This document shows positions 1 through 6,638 of a stretch of 12,023 nt of DNA, one piece after another. The number at the start of each line of letters is the position of its first letter. Positions within the stretch are counted from its first letter, which is position 1. This stretch comes from an uncultured Eubacteriales bacterium (GTDB lineage Bacteria; Bacillota; Clostridia; Oscillospirales; CAG-382), in assembly GCA_900550505.1 (NCBI GenBank), contig URSI01000022.1, positions 1 to 12,023 of the forward strand, read 5' to 3'. The notes under the pieces are model-generated. The model ran no database searches and was not told the DNA's origin. It saw only the letters and a list, made by a program, of their open reading frames with translations. The translations under genes and the position numbers were made by a program.

Positions 1-407
1 GCCGCAGCAATAATTACCCCGAGCCCTATAGCCGGCATACACTCACGCAGCCTCATACGGAGAGTGATAGCTATGAGCGCACCAGTCCACGCACCGGTCC
101 CGGGAAGCGGAATCGCCACAAATGTGAGCAACCCGACAAACAGTGCTCCGCGGATCTTCGCCGCTTTATGTTCACCATGCTTTATTATCCACCTGAACGG
201 CGCACCGAGTTTCTTGAACTCTGCCATAAACTCAAGCACCCGTCCTCCGAAAAGCACGATCAACGGCACCGGCAAAAGGTTTCCGATGACGGCAACTATG
301 TATACGATCCACACAGGCAGATCGTACGTAAGCACACCGAGTGGGATGGCAAGCCGACATTCGGCAACGGGGAGCATGCTGACAAGCAGCACCTTCAACA
401 GATCCAT
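1..407 (-). CDS. COG2426 / small multi-drug export family membrane protein, C-terminus cut by window edge
   Basis: An open frame on the minus strand runs from ATG at 407 off the left edge without a stop, giving 135 visible residues. It is very hydrophobic with several membrane segments. Early residues read SMLPVAECRLAIP (10-22), a middle segment contains PVPLIVLFG (47-55), and residues 99-109 read IPLPGTGAWTG. These match the pattern I know from the COG2426 / Sm_multidrug_ex family (PF06695) of small inner-membrane proteins. The export role in the family name is weakly supported, and the substrate is unknown. The start is backed by GAAAGGTG about five bases upstream and by a near-consensus promoter at 437-465. 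Members are usually about 150-170 residues, so only the last 20-40 are probably missing. The gene is divergent from the small gene at 595. The family call is firm; the function is not. Confidence 0.85.
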   Translation of the reverse strand, partial: MDLLKVLLVSMLPVAECRLAIPLGVLTYDLPVWIVYIVAVIGNLLPVPLIVLFGGRVLEFMAEFKKLGAPFRWIIKHGEHKAAKIRGALFVGLLTFVAIPLPGTGAWTGALIAITLRMRLRECMPAIGLGVIIAA

Positions 408-436
408 ATTGGCACCTTTCCTATTTCACTGCGTCG

Positions 437-465
437 ATTATACACCATGTTTCACGGCAAGTCAA
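437..465 (-). promoter_or_regulatory. Sigma-A type promoter for the COG2426 gene
   Basis: Read on the minus strand, TTGACT (465-460) is followed by a 17-bp spacer and TATAAT (442-437). The leader to the ATG at 407 is short, about 25 bases. Just upstream of the -35 lies a small palindrome, TGCCG-CTA-CGGCA (474-486). Confidence 0.75.
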
Positions 466-537
466 CAATTTTATGCCGCTACGGCACATTTTTTGCACGA
501 ATGGCGAAATACTGCGGCAGTGTTGTAAAATAATGTG

Positions 538-566
538 TTGACAATGGCTTTTGCGGATGATACAAT
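538..566 (+). promoter_or_regulatory. Sigma-A type promoter for the 91-residue gene
   Basis: A perfect TTGACA (538-543) sits 17 bp upstream of TACAAT (561-566), predicting transcription from about 573. This lies just ahead of the ribosome binding site at 581-586. It also shows that an in-frame ATG at 544-546 and a GTG at 535 fall inside the promoter and cannot be the real start. Confidence 0.8.
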
Positions 567-594
567 GTATTTCAGTCGAAAGGGGGATATGCAA

Positions 595-870
595 ATGGGT
601 TCTGTAGAAATACACAAAATTCATTTTGAAAAGTTTATCGAAGCCATTGATCAGTGCAAAGGGAACGTGTGGCTCATCACTCCGGAGGGAGATAAGCTCA
701 ATCTCAAAAGCAAACTTTGTCAGGTGATAGGGCTCACAAAGCTCGTGAGTGGCGGAATGATAGACGAAGCAAAGATCTTTTGTGAGGATCCTGAGGATGA
801 TTCGCTTTTGTTCCGATTCAATCTGTATGGTGACAAAGTACTCAGCGAAAACAAAAGCGCCGAGAACTGA
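595..870 (+). CDS. Small conserved protein of the family often mislabelled 'polyA polymerase'
   Basis: This 91-residue soluble protein has no signal peptide or membrane segment. I chose ATG 595 (MGSVEIHKIHF) because AGGGGG at 581-586 is eight bases away; the in-frame ATG at 589 is only two bases from it. The pattern FxxxIDxCxGxVxLITPEGDxLNLKSKLCQ, followed by an acidic EDPEDDSLL stretch, resembles short Clostridia proteins that databases often call polyA polymerase, apparently by propagated error. At 91 residues it lacks room for a nucleotidyltransferase domain and shows no GS...DxD motif. I therefore assign no function. The gene is monocistronic, with its own promoter and a hairpin terminator at 919-959. 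The family match is from memory and should be treated as moderate. Confidence 0.75.
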   Translation: MGSVEIHKIHFEKFIEAIDQCKGNVWLITPEGDKLNLKSKLCQVIGLTKLVSGGMIDEAKIFCEDPEDDSLLFRFNLYGDKVLSENKSAEN

Positions 871-918
871 TTTGTGTCATTAAAGAGGTTCCGAACGCAC
901 GCCCAAACGTGCGACCCC

Positions 919-959
919 AAAAGAGGCGAACCCGAGCGTTGCGGATGTTCGCCTCTTTT
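919..959. terminator. Bidirectional rho-independent terminator
   Basis: A perfect 13-bp stem, AAAAGAGGCGAAC (919-931) pairing with 947-959, encloses a 15-base loop. The arms end in A4 and T4, so it can work on both strands. It lies 48 bases past the stop at 870 and 47 bases past the minus-strand stop at 1007. A weaker 6-bp hairpin, CGCACG/CGTGCG (896-913), lies just before it. Confidence 0.8.
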
Positions 960-1006
960 ACAAATTGTGCGGCGTTCTTCTGTCCCCGACGAATGAGGTT
1001 CATGCA

Positions 1007-1606
1007 TCACGTCTCATTCGACAGCCGAAAGGAACGGCATATCTGCCTGAAATCCTTCAGGCTCTTTTCAAACGAGCTCGCATTTGTCCAAAAAACAAGC
1101 TGATAGAACGTATTTTCATCTTCAAACGTCTTGATGTAGTAGCTTACCTTTACGGAATCAACGGTACAGCTGAACACCATTGCGCCATCATCGGACTCAT
1201 GTTGTTCGGCAGCGTATCTTCCCGCAAAAGCCTCACTCACAAGCGAGGAATACTTGTCAAGCTCTATACCTTCTTCAAAATCGGACTTCGACTCACAAAG
1301 CACGATCATATAACGTCGCTCCGATTCATTTTTCATTGAGCCGTCCGCCGCCCGGTTGAGAGGTTCACATACGCTCCACCCATCGGTAGCCTTTACCGTG
1401 TAGCGGCCTTCTCTTCCGTAAAGCGTCGTCGTAGCACCATCCGCGCATGACGTGAGCGCCATAACGAGACCGATAACAAATACGCCAACGGCAGTCAGAC
1501 CGAAGCGGACGCTGCGACCTTTTCCGGGCGTCGGCGATGCCTTTGCGTGAGACATACGTGAGCCGATCTCACCCGCACCGTGAAGTTTTCCAACTTTTCG
1601 CATCAT
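1007..1606 (-). CDS. Membrane-anchored or lipoprotein-like protein of unknown function
   Basis: The 199-residue product has a basic N-terminal stretch of about 34 residues, a hydrophobic segment at 35-51, and a lipobox-like L51-T-S-C54. The C-terminal domain (about 60-197) is therefore probably exported and either lipid-anchored at C54 or tethered by the helix. It alternates beta-rich and helical stretches: YTVKATDGWSVCEP near 68-81, a YMIVLCESK strand near 98, and FRQICRSFRL near the end. This resembles the general layout of PsbP/DUF1795-like lipoproteins, but I cannot confirm that family. The start at 1606 follows AGGGTGAG with an 8-base gap; an internal ATG at 1555 also has GGTGAG upstream and would shorten the long N-terminus. 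The gene is divergent from the DUF362 gene. No clear promoter was found. Confidence 0.7.
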   Translation of the reverse strand: MMRKVGKLHGAGEIGSRMSHAKASPTPGKGRSVRFGLTAVGVFVIGLVMALTSCADGATTTLYGREGRYTVKATDGWSVCEPLNRAADGSMKNESERRYMIVLCESKSDFEEGIELDKYSSLVSEAFAGRYAAEQHESDDGAMVFSCTVDSVKVSYYIKTFEDENTFYQLVFWTNASSFEKSLKDFRQICRSFRLSNET

Positions 1607-1703
1607 AACAGAAACTCACCCTTTTGTATTATGTTCATTTTAAACATTCTTATCATTGACAAATATGCAAAACAGCGGATTTTTCAAGCCGTTGCTGCCG
1701 TGC

Positions 1704-1719
1704 AACATTTGTAAATGTT
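1704..1719. promoter_or_regulatory. Palindrome, candidate operator upstream of the DUF362 gene
   Basis: AACATTT-GT-AAATGTT is a perfect 7-bp inverted repeat around a two-base centre. It lies 68 bases upstream of the DUF362 start and over the -35 position expected for the extended -10 at 1725-1733. It has no T tract, so it is more likely a protein-binding site than a terminator. I do not recognise the regulator. Confidence 0.4.
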
Positions 1720-1724
1720 CACAA

Positions 1725-1733
1725 TGTCATAAT
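1725..1733 (+). promoter_or_regulatory. Possible extended -10 promoter for the DUF362 gene
   Basis: TG-T-CATAAT matches the extended -10 pattern TGnTATAAT with one mismatch. The -35 position (about 1705-1710) is poor and overlaps the 1704-1719 palindrome, as expected for a regulated promoter. The leader to ATG 1788 would be roughly 48 bases. Confidence 0.35.
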
Positions 1734-1787
1734 ATAAACGCAGGCAAACAAAAGAAGGCAAGATATAAGCATAGAAAGGACATTAAA

Positions 1788-2903
1788 ATGGAAACATCAT
1801 CCAAGGTATACTTTACCGACATGAGGACGGACTACGCGCACACGCTGCTTGAGAAACTGGATGCGCTGATAGTACGCGCCGGCATCGACAAGATCGACTT
1901 CAACGGCAAATTCACCGCCATAAAGATCCATTTCGGTGAGCCGGGGAATCTCGCGTTCCTGCGCCCGAACTTTGCGAAGGTAGTCGCGCAGCGAATCAAA
2001 GCGCTGGGCGGTAAGCCTTTTCTGACCGATTGCAGCACTCTGTATGTGGGGCAGCGTAAAAACGCTCTCGATCATCTGGACGCGGCAAATGAGAACGGCT
2101 TTAATCCCACCACCTGCGGCTGTCAGATAATTATAGCCGACGGGCTCAACGGTGCGGATGAACGGCTTGTCAGCGTCGAAAACGGCGAATACGTAAAAGA
2201 AGCAAAGATAGGCACCGCCATAATGGAAGCCGATATAGTGATATCGCTCAATCACTTCAAGGGTCACGAGGGCAGCGGATTCGGCGGCGCGCTCAAGAAC
2301 CTCGGTATGGGCTGCGGCTCACGCGCCGGGAAAATGGAGCAGCATAACGAAGGCAAGCCGGTGGTCGACAAAGAGCTCTGCGTGGGCTGTCGTCGCTGCA
2401 CGACCCAGTGTGCGCACGGGGCGATAACCGTCACGGAGCGAAAGGCTACTATAGATCACTCCAAGTGCGTAGGATGCGGCAGATGCATATCGGCCTGCCG
2501 TCCGGAAGCAATCAGCGTACCGGGCGGGAGCGCAAACGACAACTTCTGCCGTAAGATGGCGGAATATGCCAAAGCAGTGGTTCAGCACCGTCCGTCGTTC
2601 CATATCAACATTGTTATGGACGTGTCTCCGTTCTGCGACTGTCACCGTGAAAATGACGCCGCCATCATCCCGGACGTGGGAATGCTCGCCTCATTCGATC
2701 CCGTAGCACTTGACCGCGCCTGTGCCGACCTCTGCAACAGGATGCCTATAATACCCAACACACAGCTTTCGGAAAACCGTGACAAGGGCATAGAGGGCGA
2801 TCACTTCCACGTGAACCATCCGTCCACAGACTGGCGCGTTACACTGGAACACGCCGAGAAAATCGGAATAGGCACTCAGCAATACGAGCTGATCGAGATC
2901 TGA
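1788..2903 (+). CDS. DUF362 domain protein with two 4Fe-4S clusters
   Basis: This 371-residue cytoplasmic iron-sulfur protein is of the DUF362 / COG2768 type. The first part carries IKIHFGEPGN (45-54) and a conserved HFKGHEGSGFGG then ALKNLGMG segment (156-175). A ferredoxin-like insert follows, with C198-x2-C201-x2-C204-x3-C208 and C227-x2-C230-x2-C233-x3-C237, enough for two 4Fe-4S clusters. The DUF362 fold then resumes, with ASFDPVALDRACADLC. It is probably an electron-transfer or iron-sulfur-dependent protein whose partner and substrate are unknown. I chose ATG 1788 because GAAAGGA lies seven bases upstream; an in-frame upstream ATT at 1656 would add 44 cysteine- and lysine-rich residues that look non-coding. 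The gene is monocistronic and ends at a shared terminator. Family call strong, role uncertain. Confidence 0.9.
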   Translation: METSSKVYFTDMRTDYAHTLLEKLDALIVRAGIDKIDFNGKFTAIKIHFGEPGNLAFLRPNFAKVVAQRIKALGGKPFLTDCSTLYVGQRKNALDHLDAANENGFNPTTCGCQIIIADGLNGADERLVSVENGEYVKEAKIGTAIMEADIVISLNHFKGHEGSGFGGALKNLGMGCGSRAGKMEQHNEGKPVVDKELCVGCRRCTTQCAHGAITVTERKATIDHSKCVGCGRCISACRPEAISVPGGSANDNFCRKMAEYAKAVVQHRPSFHINIVMDVSPFCDCHRENDAAIIPDVGMLASFDPVALDRACADLCNRMPIIPNTQLSENRDKGIEGDHFHVNHPSTDWRVTLEHAEKIGIGTQQYELIEI

Positions 2904-2952
2904 CGGCGGCACATCCGTCCGCTTTGCGTCACGTTCAAACGATAAAAATACC

Positions 2953-2983
2953 GCGGGCACCGACGATTCCGGTCGGTGCCCGC
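2953..2983. terminator. Bidirectional rho-independent terminator
   Basis: A 12-bp GC-rich stem, GCGGGCACCGAC (2953-2964) with 2972-2983, encloses a 7-base loop. ATTTTT follows on the plus strand, and AAAAATA precedes it, giving a U tract on the minus strand. It separates the DUF362 gene (stop 2903) from the U32 gene (stop codon 2989-2991). Confidence 0.9.
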
Positions 2984-2988
2984 ATTTT

Positions 2989-5004
2989 TCAGTATCCTCT
3001 TGTATATTTCCGTGGCTTACCGCCTGCAAGGACAGAGATTATTTCTTCTGTGCTTTCATCGGTAAAGCACCATATGTGTCCGCAGTGCGGATGTTTTTCC
3101 GGCTCGTTCCACAGCGGTCTCGAATTATAAATGACGTTTCGGTGCCCGGTCTCCCGCACCACAGGAAATTTTTCCCCCATGCGGTCAACCAGCACGGCAC
3201 GACAATCGGGTTCCCGTATGCACGAACGCCCACGGGCTTCGCATCTGCCGTTGATACGACGTATGATGCATGTCTGAGTGTGCATAAGCGGCAGTCTTCC
3301 GTAAACCGGGTATTCGACCTGAATCGGTTTTCTGAGCGGATCGACTGCGGCAAGCGGAAATTCCGGAGACACAGCTGCCGCCTTCAAACCGCCTTCCATC
3401 AATTCCACACAAGCGTCTAACGCACACTCATTCATGATATTGAACGTAAAATCGGCAAAGACGTCAAACTCCCGCACCAGCACGAGCTGCGCGGGATTCC
3501 TTATCACCGCGCTCCGCACACCGATCTCCCGGGCGTTTTTCAGCAGCGAGCGTATATCGTCAAGTTCGGAATCAAAAACCACGCGGGGCATCAATACACG
3601 CACCTGCGGCAATATGTGCGTCGGAACCCTGCGAAGCCGCCACAAAGGAACATCTACATACCGTGCATTCCCCGGCAATCTGTCAAAATCCGGCATCGAG
3701 TATTCAAACCGCAGAACATCATAACATTCCTGAGGGACATTTCCGGTCAGGCACGGCGCGCCGTCAGCAGTAAAATGCTTTGGCGTCGCGCCGCTTACGA
3801 TCTTTTTTCTCAGGCCCTCCGCAGCATCACGTCTCAGGGCATTCAGTTCGGAAACGCTGACGCTGACGCCCTCGTCAAGCTCGACATTGATATTTTTCGC
3901 ACTGAAGCAGGTGTCGCCCAGCTTTGACAGCGAAGTCTCTACCCTTTTCACGGTAATTCCGGCAGTCTGCGCCCTTTCGGCGACGGCACCGACCGCCGTA
4001 AAGGAATGTCCGGCACAGCCCATAGTCAGCACCGCCGGTTTACCTAACGACACGGTACAATCCAATGACACGTCAAGCTTTTTCGGTATTATCTCAATGT
4101 CTGTCTCCCGGCTCATACGTTTGTCGTGTTCTGTCCGCACGCCGAACATAGAGCGTGACGGTGTGGAAGTAAAATATCCGTCAGTAAATCCGCTGCGCGA
4201 AAATACAGCCGAAAGCAGTTCAAGCTCAGACGAAGTGGCGTTACGCCTCTCGTCGATCAATTTCCGGTAAACACGAGCGGTAGTATATACATATGCCGGA
4301 TCTTTCATACGCCCCTCGATCTTGAAAGACGCCACGCCCATATCAATAAGCTCCCGCACGTGACCGGCAAGGCACAGGTCTTTAAGACTCAACGGGTACC
4401 TTTCGCTCCCACGATATTCAAGCCGGCACGGCTGCGCACATTTGCCGCAGTTCCCGCTGTTGCCACCTACAAACGAAGAAAAAAGGCATCCGCCGCTCTG
4501 TGACACGCAAAGCGCACCATGGACGAAAACCTCTGTCTCTATCACTCTGCACAGACACGCTATGTCCTCGCGGCACATTTCACGGGCACAGATAACCCGC
4601 TTCACCCCAAGGCGCCTGAGCATATCAACTGCGCCTGATGAATGCACCGCCATCTGCGTGCTCGCGTGGAGCGGAATACCCGGATAGCGACGATGCAGCT
4701 CATAAAGCAGCCCCATATCCTGAACTATATACGCATCCGGCGGCGCCTGAGACTCAAGCAAGTCAACGAAATCAAGTGCCTGCGCAAGCTGTTTGGTCCG
4801 CAGCAGCGTATTCAGCGCCACATATACACGAACACCGAAAAGGCGGCACTTTTCGACCGCCTTGATTATCTCCGTATCGTCAAAATTTTCAGCCTTTGCC
4901 CGCGCACTGAACCTGCTGCCGCCTAAATACACGGCATCGCAGCCGCCGCTTATCGCCGCTTCCAGCTGATCACGCCCGCCTGCCGGGCAAAGCAGTTCCG
5001 GCAT
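2989..5004 (-). CDS. U32 family protein, RlhA/YdcP-like (probable RNA hydroxylation enzyme)
   Basis: The 671-residue protein begins PELLCPAGG, the usual U32 opening. It carries the U32 signature EVFVHGALC...GGCLFSS at 158-177, a cysteine cluster (C166, C173, C186, C189, C193) and SFKIEGRMK (226-234). Although annotated as peptidases, studied members need an iron-sulfur cluster and act in hydroxylation: TrhP on tRNA, RlhA on 23S rRNA C2501, UbiU/UbiV on ubiquinone. The long C-terminal half fits the DUF3656-containing branch, which in E. coli is RlhA (653 residues). TrhP-type proteins are shorter, about 400-450. I therefore infer an RlhA-like role, but target RNA and position cannot be read from sequence. 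Its ATG overlaps the TAA of the acyl carrier protein gene by one base (TAATG), so the two are probably translationally coupled. Confidence 0.9.
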   Translation of the reverse strand: MPELLCPAGGRDQLEAAISGGCDAVYLGGSRFSARAKAENFDDTEIIKAVEKCRLFGVRVYVALNTLLRTKQLAQALDFVDLLESQAPPDAYIVQDMGLLYELHRRYPGIPLHASTQMAVHSSGAVDMLRRLGVKRVICAREMCREDIACLCRVIETEVFVHGALCVSQSGGCLFSSFVGGNSGNCGKCAQPCRLEYRGSERYPLSLKDLCLAGHVRELIDMGVASFKIEGRMKDPAYVYTTARVYRKLIDERRNATSSELELLSAVFSRSGFTDGYFTSTPSRSMFGVRTEHDKRMSRETDIEIIPKKLDVSLDCTVSLGKPAVLTMGCAGHSFTAVGAVAERAQTAGITVKRVETSLSKLGDTCFSAKNINVELDEGVSVSVSELNALRRDAAEGLRKKIVSGATPKHFTADGAPCLTGNVPQECYDVLRFEYSMPDFDRLPGNARYVDVPLWRLRRVPTHILPQVRVLMPRVVFDSELDDIRSLLKNAREIGVRSAVIRNPAQLVLVREFDVFADFTFNIMNECALDACVELMEGGLKAAAVSPEFPLAAVDPLRKPIQVEYPVYGRLPLMHTQTCIIRRINGRCEARGRSCIREPDCRAVLVDRMGEKFPVVRETGHRNVIYNSRPLWNEPEKHPHCGHIWCFTDESTEEIISVLAGGKPRKYTRGY

Positions 5005-5228
5005 TACTCGGCGTTTTCCAGATACTCGGCGATATCACGGACGGTACGAAGCTGCACCACATCCTCGTCAGGTATCGTTACGCCGAACTGATCCTCTATT
5101 GTCATAAGCATCTCCACGACATCAAGCGAATCTGCGCCGAGATCTTCCATGATCCCCGCATCGTTATCGATCTTATCGACGGAAATACGCAGCTGTTTCG
5201 AAAGCACTTCCTTGACCTTATCTATCAT
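5004..5228 (-). CDS. acpP: Acyl carrier protein
   Basis: This 74-residue acidic protein has the canonical DLGADSLDVVEM motif. Ser34 in DSL is the attachment site for 4'-phosphopantetheine, which carries growing acyl chains in type II fatty-acid synthesis in the cytoplasm. Length and the closing pattern (VTIPDEDV, then TVRDIAEYLE) are standard for AcpP. The start is supported by AAGGGTGG about nine bases upstream and by a promoter at 5259-5287. Unusually, the gene is not seen here beside fab, plsX or rnc genes; it is first in a two-gene unit with the U32 gene. A second, specialised ACP elsewhere in the genome is possible, so the symbol reflects the family rather than proof that this is the primary copy. 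Confidence 0.95.
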   Translation of the reverse strand: MIDKVKEVLSKQLRISVDKIDNDAGIMEDLGADSLDVVEMLMTIEDQFGVTIPDEDVVQLRTVRDIAEYLENAE

Positions 5229-5258
5229 ACGAGGTTTCCACCCTTCTGTTTTTTGAAT

Positions 5259-5287
5259 ATATTATTACATTCCTTACGATTTTGCAA
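5259..5287 (-). promoter_or_regulatory. Probable sigma-A promoter for acpP-U32
   Basis: On the minus strand, TTGCAA (5287-5282) is followed by a 17-bp spacer and TAATAT (5264-5259). Transcription would start near 5252, about 24 bases before the ATG at 5228. Confidence 0.5.
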
Positions 5288-5345
5288 GGGGCAAATCGAA
5301 TTTTTATTTTTTTTCGCACAAATTCTTTTTTTTTAGCACAACTTA

Positions 5346-5354
5346 TGATATATT
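5346..5354 (+). promoter_or_regulatory. Probable extended -10 promoter for the DUF4364-nth-PHP operon
   Basis: TG-A-TATATT fits the extended -10 pattern. The -35 position (about 5326-5331) holds only a T run. The surrounding 5296-5360 is AT-rich, with long T tracts on the plus strand, and separates two divergent units. The leader to ATG 5446 would be about 85 bases. Confidence 0.4.
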
Positions 5355-5445
5355 ATTCAGGTAATGTGTATGCGTGTAGTTGGCACGGCAGACCATAGTC
5401 ACGCCTCAACGGCGGATAGATTTTAATTGCGAACGGCGGTACCTG

Positions 5446-5988
5446 ATGAAACTTTCCGATAAATTTGAGATCAAACTTTTCATATTGCTGCTGCTTGACG
5501 GTATAGGAGTACCGCTCGAGTTTGAGGTGATAAATGACATAGTGCTGAGGGACGGCGTGGTCACGTATTTCGATTTTGCCGATGCGTTCGGAGACCTGTG
5601 CGATAACGGCCTGATCGAATATATCGAACAGCCGGACGGCTCAGGCAAGACATATTCGGTAACGCCCAAAGGTCACGCCATAACGGAAGGGCTGGATACC
5701 AAGCTGTACGGTCAGATCAAAGAAAAGGCGATACGCAGCGCACAGCGTGCGATGGCGTTCAGACTGAGCGGCGGCAGCACCAGTGCATCCGTACAACAGA
5801 CCGATGACGGTTATAACGTCGTATGCTCAATAACCGAAAACGGCAAACTGTTATTTTCAACTACGGTATTCGTGCGCTCCGCGGCATATGCCGAGAGACT
5901 GCGTGACAGATTTGATGAAGAGCCGGAAACAGTATATAAAGGAGTGTTGGCGCTGCTGTCAGGCGACGTCGACTATCTTTTCGAATGA
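5446..5988 (+). CDS. DUF4364 family protein (winged-helix-like, possible regulator)
   Basis: The 180-residue protein opens KLSDKFEIKLFILLLLDGIGVPL and has YFDFADAFGDLCDNGLIEY then YSVTPKGHAI. That is the layout of a winged-helix domain in DUF4364 proteins, common in Clostridia. A C-terminal half of about 90 residues (from IKEKAIRSAQRA) is beta-rich with no motif I know. DNA binding is plausible from the fold but not shown. The start is uncertain: ATG 5446 fits the usual family N-terminus but has only a weak GGCGG upstream, while an in-frame TTG at 5380 would add 22 unlikely residues. Its TGA overlaps the nth ATG by four bases, so it is first in a tightly coupled operon. Confidence 0.8.
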   Translation: MKLSDKFEIKLFILLLLDGIGVPLEFEVINDIVLRDGVVTYFDFADAFGDLCDNGLIEYIEQPDGSGKTYSVTPKGHAITEGLDTKLYGQIKEKAIRSAQRAMAFRLSGGSTSASVQQTDDGYNVVCSITENGKLLFSTTVFVRSAAYAERLRDRFDEEPETVYKGVLALLSGDVDYLFE

Positions 5989-6638
5989 AGCCGAACGGGA
6001 TTTATGCACTTGCAGAAACCTATCTGACGGAACTTTACCCGGACGCCGCATGCGGGCTTGAATATGACCATAACGGATACAGACTGCTTACAGCCGCCAT
6101 ACTGTCGGCGCAGTGTACGGACAAACGCGTCAACGAAGTGTGTGTTACTTTGTTTTCGCGCTGGCCGGACGCGGCCTCGTTGGCTGCCGCGGACGTAGAG
6201 GACATCGCAGCCGTCATACGTTCCGTAGGGCTTTATAACGCAAAAGCCCGCAATCTCAAGGAATGCTGTTCGATGCTCGTGAGCATCCACGGCGGGACGG
6301 TACCTTCGGACATGGATTCGCTGCTTGCACTGCCGGGTGTAGGACGAAAGATCGCAAATCTTATACGGGGTGATCTTTACGGTCTCGGCGGGATCGTCGC
6401 CGACACACATATGATTCGTTTCTGCAACCGGCTCGGGTTCACCGACAAACCGGATCCGTTAACGACCGAACGGACAATGCAGGAAATAATCCCGCTGCGG
6501 TCTCAAAGCGATTTTTGCCACAAGGCCGTGCTTTTCGGCCGTGACATATGCCGTGCGCGCCAACCGCGCTGTGGGATGTGCCGTCTTTCGGAAGTCTGCC
6601 GCTATCATTCAGATATTGAAACGGAGAACGGAACATGA
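5985..6638 (+). CDS. nth: Endonuclease III (DNA glycosylase/AP lyase)
   Basis: The 217-residue base-excision repair enzyme removes oxidised pyrimidines and cuts at the resulting abasic site. All diagnostic parts are present: LSAQCTD at 40-46 (LSAQATD in E. coli); a helix-hairpin-helix LPGVGRKIANLI (116-127) with catalytic Lys122; the general-base Asp140 in VADTH; and a C-terminal 4Fe-4S loop, C189-x6-C196-x2-C199-x5-C205, with exactly the E. coli spacing. It is therefore very likely active. Length is normal (E. coli 211). It is the middle gene of three, overlapping DUF4364 upstream and the PHP gene downstream by ATGA in each case, and so is probably co-translated with both. Confidence 0.97.
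   Translation: MKPNGIYALAETYLTELYPDAACGLEYDHNGYRLLTAAILSAQCTDKRVNEVCVTLFSRWPDAASLAAADVEDIAAVIRSVGLYNAKARNLKECCSMLVSIHGGTVPSDMDSLLALPGVGRKIANLIRGDLYGLGGIVADTHMIRFCNRLGFTDKPDPLTTERTMQEIIPLRSQSDFCHKAVLFGRDICRARQPRCGMCRLSEVCRYHSDIETENGT

Noticed and set aside
64..533. Plus-strand open frames over 64-528 and 168-533
   Set aside because: They are opposite-strand shadows of the COG2426 gene and run into its promoter. They lack ribosome binding sites, and the minus-strand frame encodes the conserved family motifs.
1656..1787. N-terminal extension of the DUF362 protein, and TTGACA at 1656-1661 as a -35
   Set aside because: The extension overlaps the palindrome and promoter region and looks non-coding. 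No -10 element lies 16-18 bp after the TTGACA (ATTTTC at best).
3076..4926. Several plus-strand frames of 75-127 residues within the U32 gene
   Set aside because: Their composition is typical of antisense frames, none has a plausible ribosome binding site or recognisable domain, and the minus strand encodes a full-length U32 protein.
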